Shown piece after piece: positions 8,100-17,000 of a stretch of 43,480 nucleotides of DNA. Both the position numbers and the translations under genes were made by a program. Within the stretch, counting starts at the first letter, position 1. Each line of letters begins with the position of its first letter. The notes under the pieces are model-generated. The model ran no database searches, was not told where the DNA came from, and saw nothing but the letters and a program-made list of their open reading frames with translations. Origin of the DNA: Anaerolineae bacterium (GTDB taxonomy: Bacteria; Chloroflexota; Anaerolineae; Anaerolineales; DRMV01); NCBI GenBank assembly GCA_011176535.1, contig DUEP01000012.1:1-43480 (forward strand), given 5' to 3'.

Positions 8100-9140
8100 T
8101 CAAGGCACCCAACGATACGCCAGGGAGGGCATCAACGCACGATCGAGGAAGTGCGCCCATTCGCCCGAAAGGGACGCTTGGGCGCCCATGAGCAGGTCGG
8201 CAAAGGAACTCACCCGGCGGTAACGCACCACCCGGGGCACATCCTGGATCCCGCCCAGGTCGGCGGCTCTGGCAATCCCGTCGTCCAGATAGCCCAACGC
8301 ATCCACCAGGCTCAGTTCCAGCGCCTGTTGGCCGGTGTAAACCCGCCCATCGGCCAACTTGCGCACCTCCTTCTCGCTCATGCCCCGCCCCTCGGCGACC
8401 ACCTTGACGAAGCGGGCATAGGCTTCGTCGATGATGCGCTGCCAGTACGCCTGCTCCTCCGGCGTCATGGGGCGGTAGAGGCTGCCGAAATCTTTGGCCT
8501 CCCCGGACTTGATGACGGTGAAATGCACGCCCAACTTGTCGAACAACTGGCTGGCCTCAGGGAAGGTGGAGATGACCCCGATGGAACCGGTCAGCGTGGC
8601 CGGGTTGGCGATAATGTAATCCGCACCTGCTGCGATGTAATACCCCCCCGAGGCAGCCAAATCCTCCATCACCACCACCACGGGCTTGTGCAGTTCCTGC
8701 AAGGCCTGGTGAATGCGGTCCGAAGGCACCACCCCGCCCCCGGGGCTATTGATGCGCAGCACCACGGCTTTGATGCTGGGGTCGCGGCGGGCGTCGGCCA
8801 GCATATCGAGGATGTCGTCGGCCGCGGCTACCTCATTCAACGAGGGGAGCGGCGCCCGACCGTTGACGATGGGGCCGTTGACCTCAATGATGGCCACTGC
8901 CGGGCCGCTGAGCGGCCCCCGCACATGCACCTGCTGGACCCTGGGCGTCGGCGCCGCCGGGCCGGAGGCCATGCCGCTTACCGCGCCCACCAGGGTAAAC
9001 AGCGCGAACAACAACCCGCAAGCCAACACCGGCAACAACATCCCTGCCGCCACGCCGACGAGGGCCCACAACGCCTGCCGACCACCGGTGTTGGCAGGAC
9101 GCCCGGGAATTTCATTGGAGCGCTCAGGTTGACGATCCAT
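8100..9140 (-). CDS. sppA: Signal peptide peptidase SppA (S49 family)
   Basis: Membrane-bound serine protease that clears remnant signal peptides, of the short single-domain (36 kDa) type: 346 aa. One N-terminal transmembrane segment (about residues 22-52) is followed by the S49 domain. The expected Ser-Lys dyad is visible: S164 in DLAASGGYYIA and K216 in KSGEAKDFGS. The oxyanion-type INSPGGG motif is at 130-136. ATG 9140 is chosen because AGGAG lies just upstream and the longer form (9194) would overlap the promoter. It is the first gene of a four-gene minus-strand operon ending at the 5492-5526 terminator. Confidence 0.93.
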   Translation of the reverse strand: MDRQPERSNEIPGRPANTGGRQALWALVGVAAGMLLPVLACGLLFALFTLVGAVSGMASGPAAPTPRVQQVHVRGPLSGPAVAIIEVNGPIVNGRAPLPSLNEVAAADDILDMLADARRDPSIKAVVLRINSPGGGVVPSDRIHQALQELHKPVVVVMEDLAASGGYYIAAGADYIIANPATLTGSIGVISTFPEASQLFDKLGVHFTVIKSGEAKDFGSLYRPMTPEEQAYWQRIIDEAYARFVKVVAEGRGMSEKEVRKLADGRVYTGQQALELSLVDALGYLDDGIARAADLGGIQDVPRVVRYRRVSSFADLLMGAQASLSGEWAHFLDRALMPSLAYRWVP

Positions 9141-9184
9141 CTCATCTTCTCCTGAGGGGCAAAAGATCACAACTGCGTAGTGGC

Positions 9185-9193
9185 ATTTTACCA
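9185..9193 (-). promoter_or_regulatory. Extended -10 promoter of the sppA operon
   Basis: On the minus strand this reads TGGTAAAAT, an extended -10, 45 bp before the sppA ATG. No -35 is evident. It is divergent from the identical motif on the plus strand at 9268-9276. Confidence 0.6.
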
Positions 9194-9267
9194 CCTCCTG
9201 CTCCGGGCGGGGGCGGCGTAGGCGGGGGGCTGTCCTCCCTTGCCCGCCACATCCAATCCCTCCCCCA

Positions 9268-9276
9268 TGGTAAAAT
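9268..9276 (+). promoter_or_regulatory. Extended -10 promoter of the GH114-like gene
   Basis: TGGTAAAAT lies 55 bp before ATG 9332 and has no recognisable -35. It is the same sequence as the opposing sppA promoter and the mtaB promoter at 22090-22098. Confidence 0.55.
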
Positions 9277-9331
9277 AGCCCTCGTGCGGTGGGCGGGACG
9301 CCGATCGCGAAACATGTGTTGAGGGTGGCTG

Positions 9332-10342
9332 ATGGATGGTTTCTTTCGTTTTGCGGACTTCCATCGCTGGATGCTGAGAGCCGTGGTTGTGGGGGCTCTG
9401 GCCCTGTTGGTAGCCTGTGGAGGCCCGTCTCAACCTGCGCCGCCCCCTACGGCGACGGCGGGGTTGCCTCGCTTCACGCCGACCCTGCCTCCCGCCACGG
9501 AGACTGCCTCCTATGCGCCTGTGGCCACCGCCACCTTCACCGCTGAGGTGGCGCCTTCCCCCACGGTCACCATCACCACTACCCCCGGGAGGCCCCCTTC
9601 CCCCACGGCGCGGTCCTGGTGGCAGCCCAAACCCCGCACCACCTGGCAGATCCAGATCAACGGCGGTCAGATCGACCTCTCTTACCAGGCCCAGGTGTAC
9701 GATGTGGACCTCTTCGACACCCCGACCGAGACCATCGCCCAACTCCACCGCATGGGGCGCAAGGTCATTTGCTACTTCAGCGCCGGCACGTACGAGGACT
9801 GGCGGCCCGACGCCGACCGTTTTCTCGGCTACGGCATCGTGGGTCAGCCGCTGGAAGACTGGCCCGGCGAGCGTTATCTGGATATCCGCCGCCTGGACAT
9901 CCTGGGCCCTATCCTGCAAGACCGCCTGGACCTGGCCGTGGAAAAAGGGTGCGACGCCGTGGATCCCGACAATGTGCAGAACTTCCAGGAACCCACAGGC
10001 TTCGCTCTTTCCTCTGAAGATCAGTTGCGTTTCAACCTCTGGCTGGCCGGGGAGGCCCACGCCCGCGGCCTGGGGGTGGGGTTGAAGAACGACCGCCCGC
10101 AAATCCCTGACCTGGTGGCTGCCTTTGACTTCGCTGTGGACGAAGAATGCTTCACCTATGCCGAATGCGAACCGCTGCTGGCCTTCATCCGGGCCGGCAA
10201 AGCCGTTTTTGAGATAGAATATGAACTCAGCCCGGCGGCTTTTTGCCCTCAGGCCAACGCCTGGGGCTTCTCAGCCCTGGTCAAGCCGTGGGACCTCAGT
10301 CCGCAACGCTTTGATTGCCTGCAAGATTTTGAGGAGAGATGA
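9332..10342 (+). CDS. GH114-like lipoprotein (endo-alpha-1,4-polygalactosaminidase family)
   Basis: 336 aa. It has a lipoprotein signal with lipobox LVAC (Cys29) and a long Thr/Pro-rich tether to about residue 95, then a TIM-barrel domain matching the GH114/TM1410 family: TWQIQINGG at the start, [44 protein letters not shown] and VGLKND. Family members cleave or are predicted to act on alpha-1,4-galactosaminoglycans; acidic residues in DVDLFDT and DAVDPDN are candidate catalytic positions. It is exported and anchored, so probably acts on extracellular polysaccharide. An in-frame ATG at 9371 would also give a signal peptide. The next gene starts 1 base after the stop. Confidence 0.85.
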   Translation: MDGFFRFADFHRWMLRAVVVGALALLVACGGPSQPAPPPTATAGLPRFTPTLPPATETASYAPVATATFTAEVAPSPTVTITTTPGRPPSPTARSWWQPKPRTTWQIQINGGQIDLSYQAQVYDVDLFDTPTETIAQLHRMGRKVICYFSAGTYEDWRPDADRFLGYGIVGQPLEDWPGERYLDIRRLDILGPILQDRLDLAVEKGCDAVDPDNVQNFQEPTGFALSSEDQLRFNLWLAGEAHARGLGVGLKNDRPQIPDLVAAFDFAVDEECFTYAECEPLLAFIRAGKAVFEIEYELSPAAFCPQANAWGFSALVKPWDLSPQRFDCLQDFEER

Positions 10343-10343
10343 G

Positions 10344-10562
10344 ATGGTACATCAAGACCTGCTGGAGATTTTGCGCTGCCCCGTGTGCGTGCAGGAAGGC
10401 AAGGGCGAACTGGAACTGGTGAAGGAGACCTGGCTGGTGTGCTACGATTGTGGCCGCAAGTACCCCATCCGCGACGATATCCCTGTGATGCTCATTGAGG
10501 AAGGGGACAAGTGGCGCGAGACCCCGGTGGACGACCTGCCCGTTCCCGTGCCGGAAAAGTGA
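10344..10562 (+). CDS. Trm112/UPF0434-like small zinc-ribbon-type protein
   Basis: 72 aa. The opening [15 protein letters not shown] and the following [21 protein letters not shown] are the Trm112p/UPF0434 (YcaR) signature, with two CxxC pairs that can bind zinc. Trm112 proteins act as small adaptors that stabilise methyltransferases in eukaryotes and archaea; the bacterial paralogues are poorly defined. ATG 10344 follows the previous TGA by one base and the preceding gene's end supplies GAGGAGAG. Its stop overlaps the next gene's GTG, so it is tightly coupled within this operon. Confidence 0.88.
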   Translation: MVHQDLLEILRCPVCVQEGKGELELVKETWLVCYDCGRKYPIRDDIPVMLIEEGDKWRETPVDDLPVPVPEK

Positions 10563-11146
10563 TCGTGGTGGACATCCTGACCCCGTTGCGCCGTGCGGTG
10601 GCCCAGGGGGACGACGCCGCGGCCGAGGAGGCTGTGCAGGCCCTACTCCGGACCCCTGAGGCCGCGCTGACCCAGTTGCTGCATCTCTCCCACGAGGAGG
10701 ACCCGGACCTGCGCTGGTGGGCCTTGCGTGCCCTGGCCGAGATCCCCGCCCCCCAGGTGCCCCCGCGCCTGGGGGCCGCCTTGCGCGACCCCGACCCCAC
10801 CGTGCGCCAGGTGGCCGCCCTGGCGCTGCGTTACCAGCCCACCGCCGAGGCTGTGGACGACCTCATCGCCTTGCTGGCCGGGCCGGACCGCCTGCTGGCC
10901 CGACTGGCTTCCGATGCGCTGATCGCCATCGGGACGGACGCCGTGCCGGCGCTCATCCAGGCCATCGAAGAGGGCCCGGCCCACGGACGGGTTCCCGCCG
11001 CACGGGCCCTGGCCGCCATCGGCGACCTTCGCGCCGTCCCCACCCTGTTCGCCTTGCTCGACGACCCCTCGCCTCTGGCCACGGCTTACGCCGAGGAGGG
11101 CCTGGAGCGCTTAGGGATCGGCATGGTCTTCTTTTCGCCCAACTGA
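10559..11146 (+). CDS. HEAT-repeat protein
   Basis: 195 aa from GTG 10559, which overlaps the preceding stop (GTGA). It is composed of about five HEAT/PBS-lyase-type helical repeats, for example [42 protein letters not shown] and [14 protein letters not shown]. These form an alpha-solenoid used for protein binding. It lacks extra residues suggesting bilin-lyase activity, so a scaffold or adaptor role is likely. It sits in the operon between the Trm112-like protein and a small membrane protein. Confidence 0.85.
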   Translation: MIVVDILTPLRRAVAQGDDAAAEEAVQALLRTPEAALTQLLHLSHEEDPDLRWWALRALAEIPAPQVPPRLGAALRDPDPTVRQVAALALRYQPTAEAVDDLIALLAGPDRLLARLASDALIAIGTDAVPALIQAIEEGPAHGRVPAARALAAIGDLRAVPTLFALLDDPSPLATAYAEEGLERLGIGMVFFSPN

Positions 11147-11151
11147 CGGGA

Positions 11152-11170
11152 TGCGCCCACCCTGGGCGCA
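11152..11170 (+). repeat. Short perfect hairpin
   Basis: TGCGCCCA / TGGGCGCA is an 8-bp stem with a CCC loop directly after the HEAT-repeat gene. There is no T-run, so it is more likely an mRNA-stabilising or REP-like hairpin than a terminator. Confidence 0.4.
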
Positions 11171-11204
11171 AGCCTTGCTCACACTTTAGCAAAAGAGGGC
11201 TATC

Positions 11205-11420
11205 ATGGACTCTTTAGGACTGAGTTTGGGTTATCTGCTTGTCCAGATTCTCAACCTCATCCTGTCCGTGGGCCTGCCGCTGGTGTTGCTCTTTTTCGTT
11301 TACCGCTGGATGTTGGGAGTCCAGCAAAGCCTGGAGCGGGTGGAGAAGCGGCTGCAGGCCCTGGATGAGCACCTGGAAGAGGTGCTGGACTATCTGGCCG
11401 AACAGGAAGAGGGGCGGTAG
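11205..11420 (+). CDS. Small membrane protein with coiled-coil tail
   Basis: 71 aa. One or two hydrophobic segments occupy residues 5-35 (GYLLVQILNLILSVGLPLVLLFFVYRW), followed by a charged heptad-like helix (QQSLERVEKRLQALDEHLEEVLDYLAEQEE). This suggests an inner-membrane anchor with a cytoplasmic coiled coil. There is no recognisable family. It is probably the last gene of the 9332-11420 unit, or has its own promoter in the 58-bp gap. Confidence 0.7.
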   Translation: MDSLGLSLGYLLVQILNLILSVGLPLVLLFFVYRWMLGVQQSLERVEKRLQALDEHLEEVLDYLAEQEEGR

Positions 11421-11454
11421 GCCGTTTGTAATCCAGGCAAAGGACAAAGAAAAC

Positions 11455-11480
11455 GCCCCGCGCTTGCCGCCGCGCGGGGC
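11455..11480. terminator. Terminator between convergent units
   Basis: The 9-bp stem GCCCCGCGC / GCGCGGGGC (11455-11463, 11472-11480) has an 8-base loop. On the minus strand it is followed by GTTTTCTTTG, so it best serves the serS-DUF456 operon; it can also block read-through from the plus strand. Confidence 0.78.
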
Positions 11481-11501
11481 CCGGTTTCTGGTGCCAGGGA
11501 G

Positions 11502-11993
11502 TCAGTACCAGGCCCAGTAGGCCCATAGGCTGATCATGACCACGCCCAGGAAAAAGCGAACCACGAAGGCCCAGCCGCAGCCGACCAGGTAGCCTTTCGC
11601 CGCCTCCCAGGCGTTGTGGAAGTCTCTCTGGCGCAGATACTCCGCGGCCAGCAGCGCCAGAGGGGCCAGCACCAGGCCGCCCAGAGGAGGGAAGACGTAG
11701 GTGCCCGCTAAAGCCGCCACGATGGCGAGGGCGATGCTCCACCAGGAGGCACCGCCTTTGCGTGCGCCGGCCCCCATGGCGATGTTGTCCACTGTGACGC
11801 CGAGGAGCATGAGCACGGTGAGCCCGGCGAAAATCCAGCCGCCTATGGTGCCAAAGCCTTGCACCAGGCCGTATACCAACGCCGCGCCCCAGATGACCAC
11901 AATGCCGGGAAAGATGGGCACCACCAGGCCGAACAGGCCCACCAGCATGACCAGGAAGACCAACAGGCGAAAGGAGAGGCCCAGCCAGTCCAT
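11502..11993 (-). CDS. DUF456 family membrane protein
   Basis: 163 aa with four to five transmembrane helices. The opening VGLFGLVVPIFPGIVVIWGAALVY and the central GLTVLMLLGVTVDNIAMGAGARKGGAS with a Gly-rich following helix match DUF456 (YqgC-like) proteins. The function is not established. It starts 2 bp after the serS stop and so lies under the same T-box control. Confidence 0.88.
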   Translation of the reverse strand: MDWLGLSFRLLVFLVMLVGLFGLVVPIFPGIVVIWGAALVYGLVQGFGTIGGWIFAGLTVLMLLGVTVDNIAMGAGARKGGASWWSIALAIVAALAGTYVFPPLGGLVLAPLALLAAEYLRQRDFHNAWEAAKGYLVGCGWAFVVRFFLGVVMISLWAYWAWY

Positions 11994-11995
11994 CC

Positions 11996-13276
11996 TCAGC
12001 CCTCCGGCCTGATGATGTCCAGCCCGCCCATGTAGGGCCGCAACACCTCGGGCACCACCACCGAGCCGTCGGGCTGTTGATAGGTTTCCAGCACGGCGAT
12101 GTACACCCGCGGCAGGCCTAGCCCCGATCCGTTGAGGGTGTGCACGAAGCGCGGTTTGCCGCCCTCTTTGGGCCGATAGCGGATGTTGGCCCGTCGGGCC
12201 TGAAAGTCACCCACATTGGATATTGAGGACACTTCCAGCCATTCCCCGCTGCCGGGGGCCCAGACCTCCAGGTCGTAGGTCTTGCGGGCGGCGAACCCCA
12301 GGTCGCCGGTACACAGTTGCACCACGCGGTAGGTCAGCCCCAGCAGGCGGATGGTCTCCTCGGCGTGGGCCAACATGCGCTCCAAGGCCGCCGGGGAGTC
12401 TTCGGGGGTGGTGTAGATGTACATCTCCACCTTGTCGAATTGGTGACCGCGTTTCATGCCGCGCACATCGCGGCCGGCGCTCATCTTCTCGCGGCGGAAG
12501 CAGGGCGTGTAGGCGGTGTAATAGAGCGGCAGGTCCTCTTCGTCCAGGATTTCGTCCTTGTGTATCCCGGTGAGCGGGACTTCGGCGGTGGGGACCATCC
12601 ATTTGTCCTCTTCATGGTCCTTGTAGAGGTTATCGGCGAACTTGGGCAATTGCCCTGAAGCGTAGAGGATTTCGCCCTTGACCATGAAGGGAGGGTAGAT
12701 TTCCGTGTAGCCTTGCTTCTGGGTGTGGAGGTCGAGCATCCAGGCGATGAGGGCGCGCTCCAGCCGAGCGCCAGGGCCACGCAGGAGGTAGAAGCGGGTC
12801 CCGCTCAGTTTGACGCCCCGCTCGAAGTCGATGATGCCCAGGCGCGGGCCTAATTCCCAATGGGGTACAGGCTCGAAGTCGAACTGCGGGATGTCGCCCA
12901 CCTGACGCGCGACCACATTGTCGTTTTCGTCTTCGCCGTCGGGCACATCGGGGTCGGGCAGGTTAGGGATGCTGATGAGTAGGTCGTGCAGTTGGGCCTC
13001 GACCTGGTCGAGTTGGGCGTCCAGGGCTTTGATGCGGTCGCCCACCTGGCGCATGGCCTTGATTTTCGCCTGCCGCTCGGCGGGGTCTTTCGTCCGCCCG
13101 ATTTCCTTTGAGGTGCGGTTGCGCTCGGCTTTCAGGGCTTCGACCTCCTGGATGATGCGCCGGCGTTGTTCGTCCAGCGCGCGGACCTGATCCACAACCG
13201 CATCGTCCATACGGCGGCGGCGAAGGCCTTCGCGAATCAGGTCGGGCTGTTCCCGGAACAAATGGATGTCCAACAT
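11996..13276 (-). CDS. serS: Seryl-tRNA synthetase
   Basis: Class II aminoacyl-tRNA synthetase charging tRNA(Ser), 426 aa, normal length. The N-terminal tRNA-binding coiled coil (about residues 28-105: [29 protein letters not shown]…) is followed by the catalytic core with motif 2 ([25 protein letters not shown]) and motif 3 ([19 protein letters not shown]). ATG 13276 gives the standard [21 protein letters not shown] start and has GTGAGGAGGT upstream; an open-frame extension to 13396 runs through the T-box leader and is not coding. The gene is transcribed from 13659-13687 through a T-box leader and shares an operon with DUF456. Confidence 0.97.
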   Translation of the reverse strand: MLDIHLFREQPDLIREGLRRRRMDDAVVDQVRALDEQRRRIIQEVEALKAERNRTSKEIGRTKDPAERQAKIKAMRQVGDRIKALDAQLDQVEAQLHDLLISIPNLPDPDVPDGEDENDNVVARQVGDIPQFDFEPVPHWELGPRLGIIDFERGVKLSGTRFYLLRGPGARLERALIAWMLDLHTQKQGYTEIYPPFMVKGEILYASGQLPKFADNLYKDHEEDKWMVPTAEVPLTGIHKDEILDEEDLPLYYTAYTPCFRREKMSAGRDVRGMKRGHQFDKVEMYIYTTPEDSPAALERMLAHAEETIRLLGLTYRVVQLCTGDLGFAARKTYDLEVWAPGSGEWLEVSSISNVGDFQARRANIRYRPKEGGKPRFVHTLNGSGLGLPRVYIAVLETYQQPDGSVVVPEVLRPYMGGLDIIRPEG

Positions 13277-13298
13277 GGTGACCTCCTCACGATGGGAT

Positions 13299-13333
13299 GA
13301 TGGATTTTGGTAGCGAAGCCACCAAAATCCATC
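13299..13333 (-). repeat. Long perfect hairpin before the serS ribosome-binding site
   Basis: The 13-bp perfect arms GATGGATTTTGGT (13299-13311) and ACCAAAATCCATC (13321-13333) enclose a 9-base loop. The hairpin lies in the serS leader between the T-box terminator and the Shine-Dalgarno at about 13281-13287. It is not part of the standard T-box architecture. It could affect translation or mRNA stability, or be a small palindromic repeat. Confidence 0.7.
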
Positions 13334-13345
13334 GCATCCTGGTAC

Positions 13346-13652
13346 GCAAAAGCGCCCCCCTGCGTGCAGGACGAGGGGGGCGCCCCGTGGTGCCACCTGC
13401 TTTCGCCCGCCACCCCATGGGCAAAAGGTGCGACGGGCCTCGTTCGTCGCGCTAACGGGCGAACCCGGCCACCCTTACGACGGCAGTCCTGCCGCCCCTG
13501 CGGGGGCACCCGGCCTGGCGGTTGTGTCTCTCCGGGCCGACGGAGGGGATTCGCCGCAGCGACCCACCGTCTCGCACCAGCCGACGGCTCTCTGAAGGGT
13601 CTGCCCTGCGGTTACTGGTCTCCGTGCAAGGCGTTGGCTTTCTGGATTGTTC
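13346..13652 (-). ncRNA. T-box leader controlling serS
   Basis: About 300 nt of minus-strand leader with the main T-box parts in order: AGTA of the stem I K-turn, AGAGAGC, GGTGCGAG (GNTG apical motif), GAATCC with a UCC serine codon in the presumed specifier loop, then AGGTGGCACCAC (13398-13387), the T-box bulge motif that pairs with the uncharged tRNA NCCA end. It is followed by a 9-bp terminator stem (13352-13360 with 13375-13383) and TTTT. Uncharged tRNA(Ser) should stabilise the antiterminator and allow serS-DUF456 transcription. The UCC specifier is my reading, not proven. Confidence 0.88.
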
Positions 13653-13658
13653 GTTTTA

Positions 13659-13687
13659 ATTATAGCCAGAGGTGCAAGGGTTGTCCA
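13659..13687 (-). promoter_or_regulatory. Promoter of the serS T-box operon
   Basis: On the minus strand this is TGGACA (13687-13682), a 17-bp spacer and TATAAT (13664-13659), a near-consensus sigma-70 type promoter. Transcription would start at about 13652. The -35 is only 31 bp from the divergent metH -35. Confidence 0.85.
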
Positions 13688-13718
13688 GGAAAATTTGGAT
13701 TGGGTCTTGATTTTGCCA

Positions 13719-13747
13719 TTGACAGCCCTTAGGCTCTTTGGTAGACT
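13719..13747 (+). promoter_or_regulatory. Promoter of the metH S-box transcript
   Basis: Perfect TTGACA (13719-13724), a 17-bp spacer and TAGACT (13742-13747), the latter preceded by TGG so that it also has an extended -10. The start would be near 13754, about 43 nt before the riboswitch. Confidence 0.82.
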
Positions 13748-13796
13748 TAGCGCCACAATGGCATAGGTGAGATGACTTTGGGGCATTTGCGCCCCA

Positions 13797-13929
13797 CCTC
13801 ATCCAGAGAGGCGGAGGGACCGGCCCTGTGAAGCCTCGGCAACCAGGTCGCGTCCTCCGGTCTGCACCACGACCGGGGACGGGCCCAGGTGCCAATTCCG
13901 GCAGGCCTGATTTGGCCTGGAAGATGAGG
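13797..13929 (+). ncRNA. SAM-I (S-box) riboswitch
   Basis: Clear match to the S-box consensus: P1 CCTCATC (13797-13803) pairs with GATGAGG (13923-13929). Conserved core blocks are in order: AGAGAGGCGGAGGGACCGGC, CCTGTGAAGCCTCGGCAACC and AGGTGCCAATTCCGGCAGG. It binds S-adenosylmethionine and, with the terminator at 13946-13972, should switch metH off when SAM is plentiful. Confidence 0.96.
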
Positions 13930-13945
13930 GTTGATGCATTCGCTC

Positions 13946-13977
13946 AGCCTTCCTCTTCCGGGAAGGTTTTTTGTTTT
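13946..13977 (+). terminator. Riboswitch-controlled terminator
   Basis: Stem CCTTCC (13948-13953) with GGAAGG (13961-13966), followed by TTTTTT and then GTTTT. It sits 17 nt after the S-box P1 helix, the expected position for the expression platform. An alternative antiterminator presumably uses the 3' half of P1. Confidence 0.85.
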
Positions 13978-14045
13978 GGTTATCTGGTTACCTGGTTGTC
14001 TGGTGATTTGGTCGTATCCAACGGTCAAGCGCCCAAGTAACCAAG
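13976..14045 (+). repeat. TGGTT-rich degenerate intergenic repeat
   Basis: Between the S-box terminator and metH lies a run of degenerate units (GGTTATCTGGTTACCTGGTT...). It ends with a partly complementary stretch CCAAGTAACCAAGCAATAAC, which could fold back on it. A very similar stretch, sharing GGTTACCTGGTTG, occurs upstream of fhs at 42651-42675, indicating a dispersed repeat rather than metH-specific sequence. Confidence 0.55.
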
Positions 14046-14078
14046 CAATAACCACTTCAACCATAACACGAGGACGCT

Positions 14079-17000
14079 ATGCCAAAACCCCAGCGCAAAT
14101 ACACCAACCGTCGTTATCTGGACGCCTTAGAAGAACGGGTGCTCATCTACGACGGCGCCATGGGCACCAACCTGCAGAAGTTGAACCTTGCGCCAGAACA
14201 CTACGGCGGCGAGCGTTTCGTCGGCCTCAACGAAATACTGGTGCTCACTTACCCTCAGGCCGTGGAGCAGGTACACCGCTCCTTTTTAGAGGTGGGGGTC
14301 GATGTCATCGAAACCGACACCTTTCGCGCCAACCGCATCACCCTGGCCGAATTCGGCGTGGCCGAAAAGACCCTGGAGATCAACCGCGCCGCCGCCGCGC
14401 TGGCCCGTCGCCTGGCCGACGAATACACCCAACGCACCGGCCAACCGCGCTTCGTGGCCGGTTCGATGGGCCCTACGGGCAAACTTCCCTCGGCCGACGA
14501 CCCCGATCTCTCCGATATCACTTTCGACGAACTGGCTGATGTGTTCCGCGAGCAGGCGGTGGGCCTCATCCAGGGCGGCGTGGATGTGCTGCTCATCGAG
14601 ACCTCACAAGACATTTTAGAAGTCAAAGCCGCCATCCACGGTATACTCCGCGCCTTCGAGGAAACAGGGGAATGGCTGCCCATTCAGGCCCAGGTTACGC
14701 TGGACACCACTGGACGGATGCTTCTGGGCACGGACATCGAGGCCGCCCTGACCATTTTAGAAGGGCTCCCCATCGATGTCATCGGTCTCAACTGTTCCAC
14801 CGGCCCCGAGCACATGCGCCAGCCTATCGAGTTCCTGGGGCAACACGCCCCCTTGCCCGTCTCCTGTATCCCCAACGCCGGGCTGCCGCTCAATGTGGAC
14901 GGTGAGGCCGTCTACCCACTGGAACCCGAACCCTTTGCCGAGGCCCTGGCCGAGTTTGTGGAAAAGCATCACATCAGCGTGGTGGGCGGCTGTTGTGGCA
15001 CCACCCCGGCCCATCTCAAAGCCCTGGTCGAGCGGCTCCACGGCCGCCCACGCCCCCCGCGCCCCATCCTCGACCTGCCTCGTCTGGCCTCCGCGGTGCG
15101 CGCCTACAGCATGAAGCAAGACCCACCCCCGCTGCTCATCGGCGAGCGTTGCAACGCCCAGGGCAGCCGCAAGTTCAAGCGCCTGCTTCTGGCCGAAGAC
15201 TGGGATGGCATCGTGGCCCTGGCCCGCCAGCAAGTGGCCGCCGGCGCCCACGCGCTGGACATCTCAGTGGCCGTCACCGAGCGCAGCGATGAGGCCGAAC
15301 TGATGCGCACGGTGGTGCACAAACTGGTCACCGCTGGCGTGGAGGTGCCTTTGGTCATCGACACCACCGAGCCCAAAGTCATGGAAGCCGCGCTCAAAAC
15401 CGCCCCCGGGCGCTGTGTGCTCAACTCCACCCATCTGGAAGGGGGGCGCGAGAAGGCCGACCGGGTGCTCCACCTGGCCAAACTGCACAACGCCGCGGTC
15501 ATGTTGCTGACCATCGACGAGCAGGATATGGCCAAGACCGCCGAGCGCAAACTGGAGGTGGCCCAACGGCTTTATCGCCTGGCCGTGGAGGAGCACGGCC
15601 TCCAGCCGGGCGACCTGGTCTTCGACCCGCTAACCTTCACTTTGGCCACCGGCGACCCCGAATTTGCCAACGCCGCCGTAGAGACCCTGGAGGGCATCCG
15701 GCGCATCAAGGCGGCGCTGCCGGGTGTGTTCACCTCGCTGGGGGTGAGCAACATCTCCTTCGGCTTGCCCAAGGCCGCTCGCCCAGTGATCAACAGCGTG
15801 TTTCTCTACCACGCCGTCCAGGCCGGGCTGGATATGGCCATCGTCAACCCGGCCCATATTACCCCCTACGCCGACATCCCCGAAGAGGAACGCCAACTGG
15901 CGGAAGACCTCATCTTCAACCGCCGCCCTGACGCCTTGCAGCGGGTGATCGCTTTTTACGAAGGGCGCGAGGCCCGCCCCTCCGCCACCCAGCGGGACCC
16001 GCTGGCCGGGTTGAGTTTGCCCGAACGCCTCCACGCCCGCATCCTCCACCGCCACAAGGAGGGGTTGGGGTTGGAAGGGGACATCGACGCCCTGGTCGCC
16101 GAATGGTCGGCCGATCCCGCCCTCACCCTCACCCCATCCCCCCAGCCCCCCTTCCCCTCTCCCACTGGGAGAGGGGAAGGGGGTGAGGGCACTTCCCCCA
16201 CCCCGGCCACCCATCGGGCCGCGGTGCGCATCCTCAATGAGGTGCTGCTCCCGGCCATGAAAGAAGTGGGCGACAAATTCGGCGCCGGCGAACTCATCTT
16301 GCCCTTCGTGTTGCAATCGGCTGAGGTGATGAAGCGCGCCGTAGCTCACCTGGAGCGCTACCTGCTGCGCCAGGAAGGGGTGACCAAGGGCACCATCGTG
16401 CTCGCCACCGTTTACGGCGATGTGCATGATATCGGCAAGAATCTGGTCAAAACCATCCTGAGCAACAACGGTTACACCGTCATCGACCTGGGTAAACAGG
16501 TCCCTGCCGAAACCATCATTCAGGCCGCTCAAGAGCACCGCGCCGATGCCATCGGCCTCAGCGCCTTGCTGGTCAGCACCAGCAAGCAAATGCCCCTCAT
16601 CGTCAACGAACTCCATCGGCGCGGGTTGCGTTATCCGGTGCTCATCGGCGGCGCGGCCATCAACCGCCGCTTTGGCTATCGCACCCTCTTCACGGAGGAA
16701 GGCAAACCCTACGAACCGGGCGTCTTTTACTGCAAGGATGCCTTTGAGGGGCTGCAAGTCATGGACGCGTTGATGGACACCCGGGAACGGGAGCGCCTGC
16801 TGGAACGCCTGCTCCGGGAAGCGGCCCGCGCCCTGGGGCGGCAACGCCCCTCCGGACCCCGAGGACGGCCTGCGGGGTCCCGAAAGGTGCCCCCGGCCCC
16901 GGATATCCCCCAACCGCCCTCCTGGGGCCCCCGCGTGGTCCGGGAGATGCCCCTGGAAGCGGTGTTCCAACACCTGTTCAAGAAAGACCTGTTCCGCCTC

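Noticed and set aside
13277-13396. N-terminal extension of SerRS to 13396
   Set aside because: This DNA is the T-box terminator and leader hairpin, not protein.
13281-14078. tRNA gene in the serS-metH gap
   Set aside because: The cloverleaf-like pairing belongs to T-box and S-box elements; no acceptor stem or TTC loop set was found.
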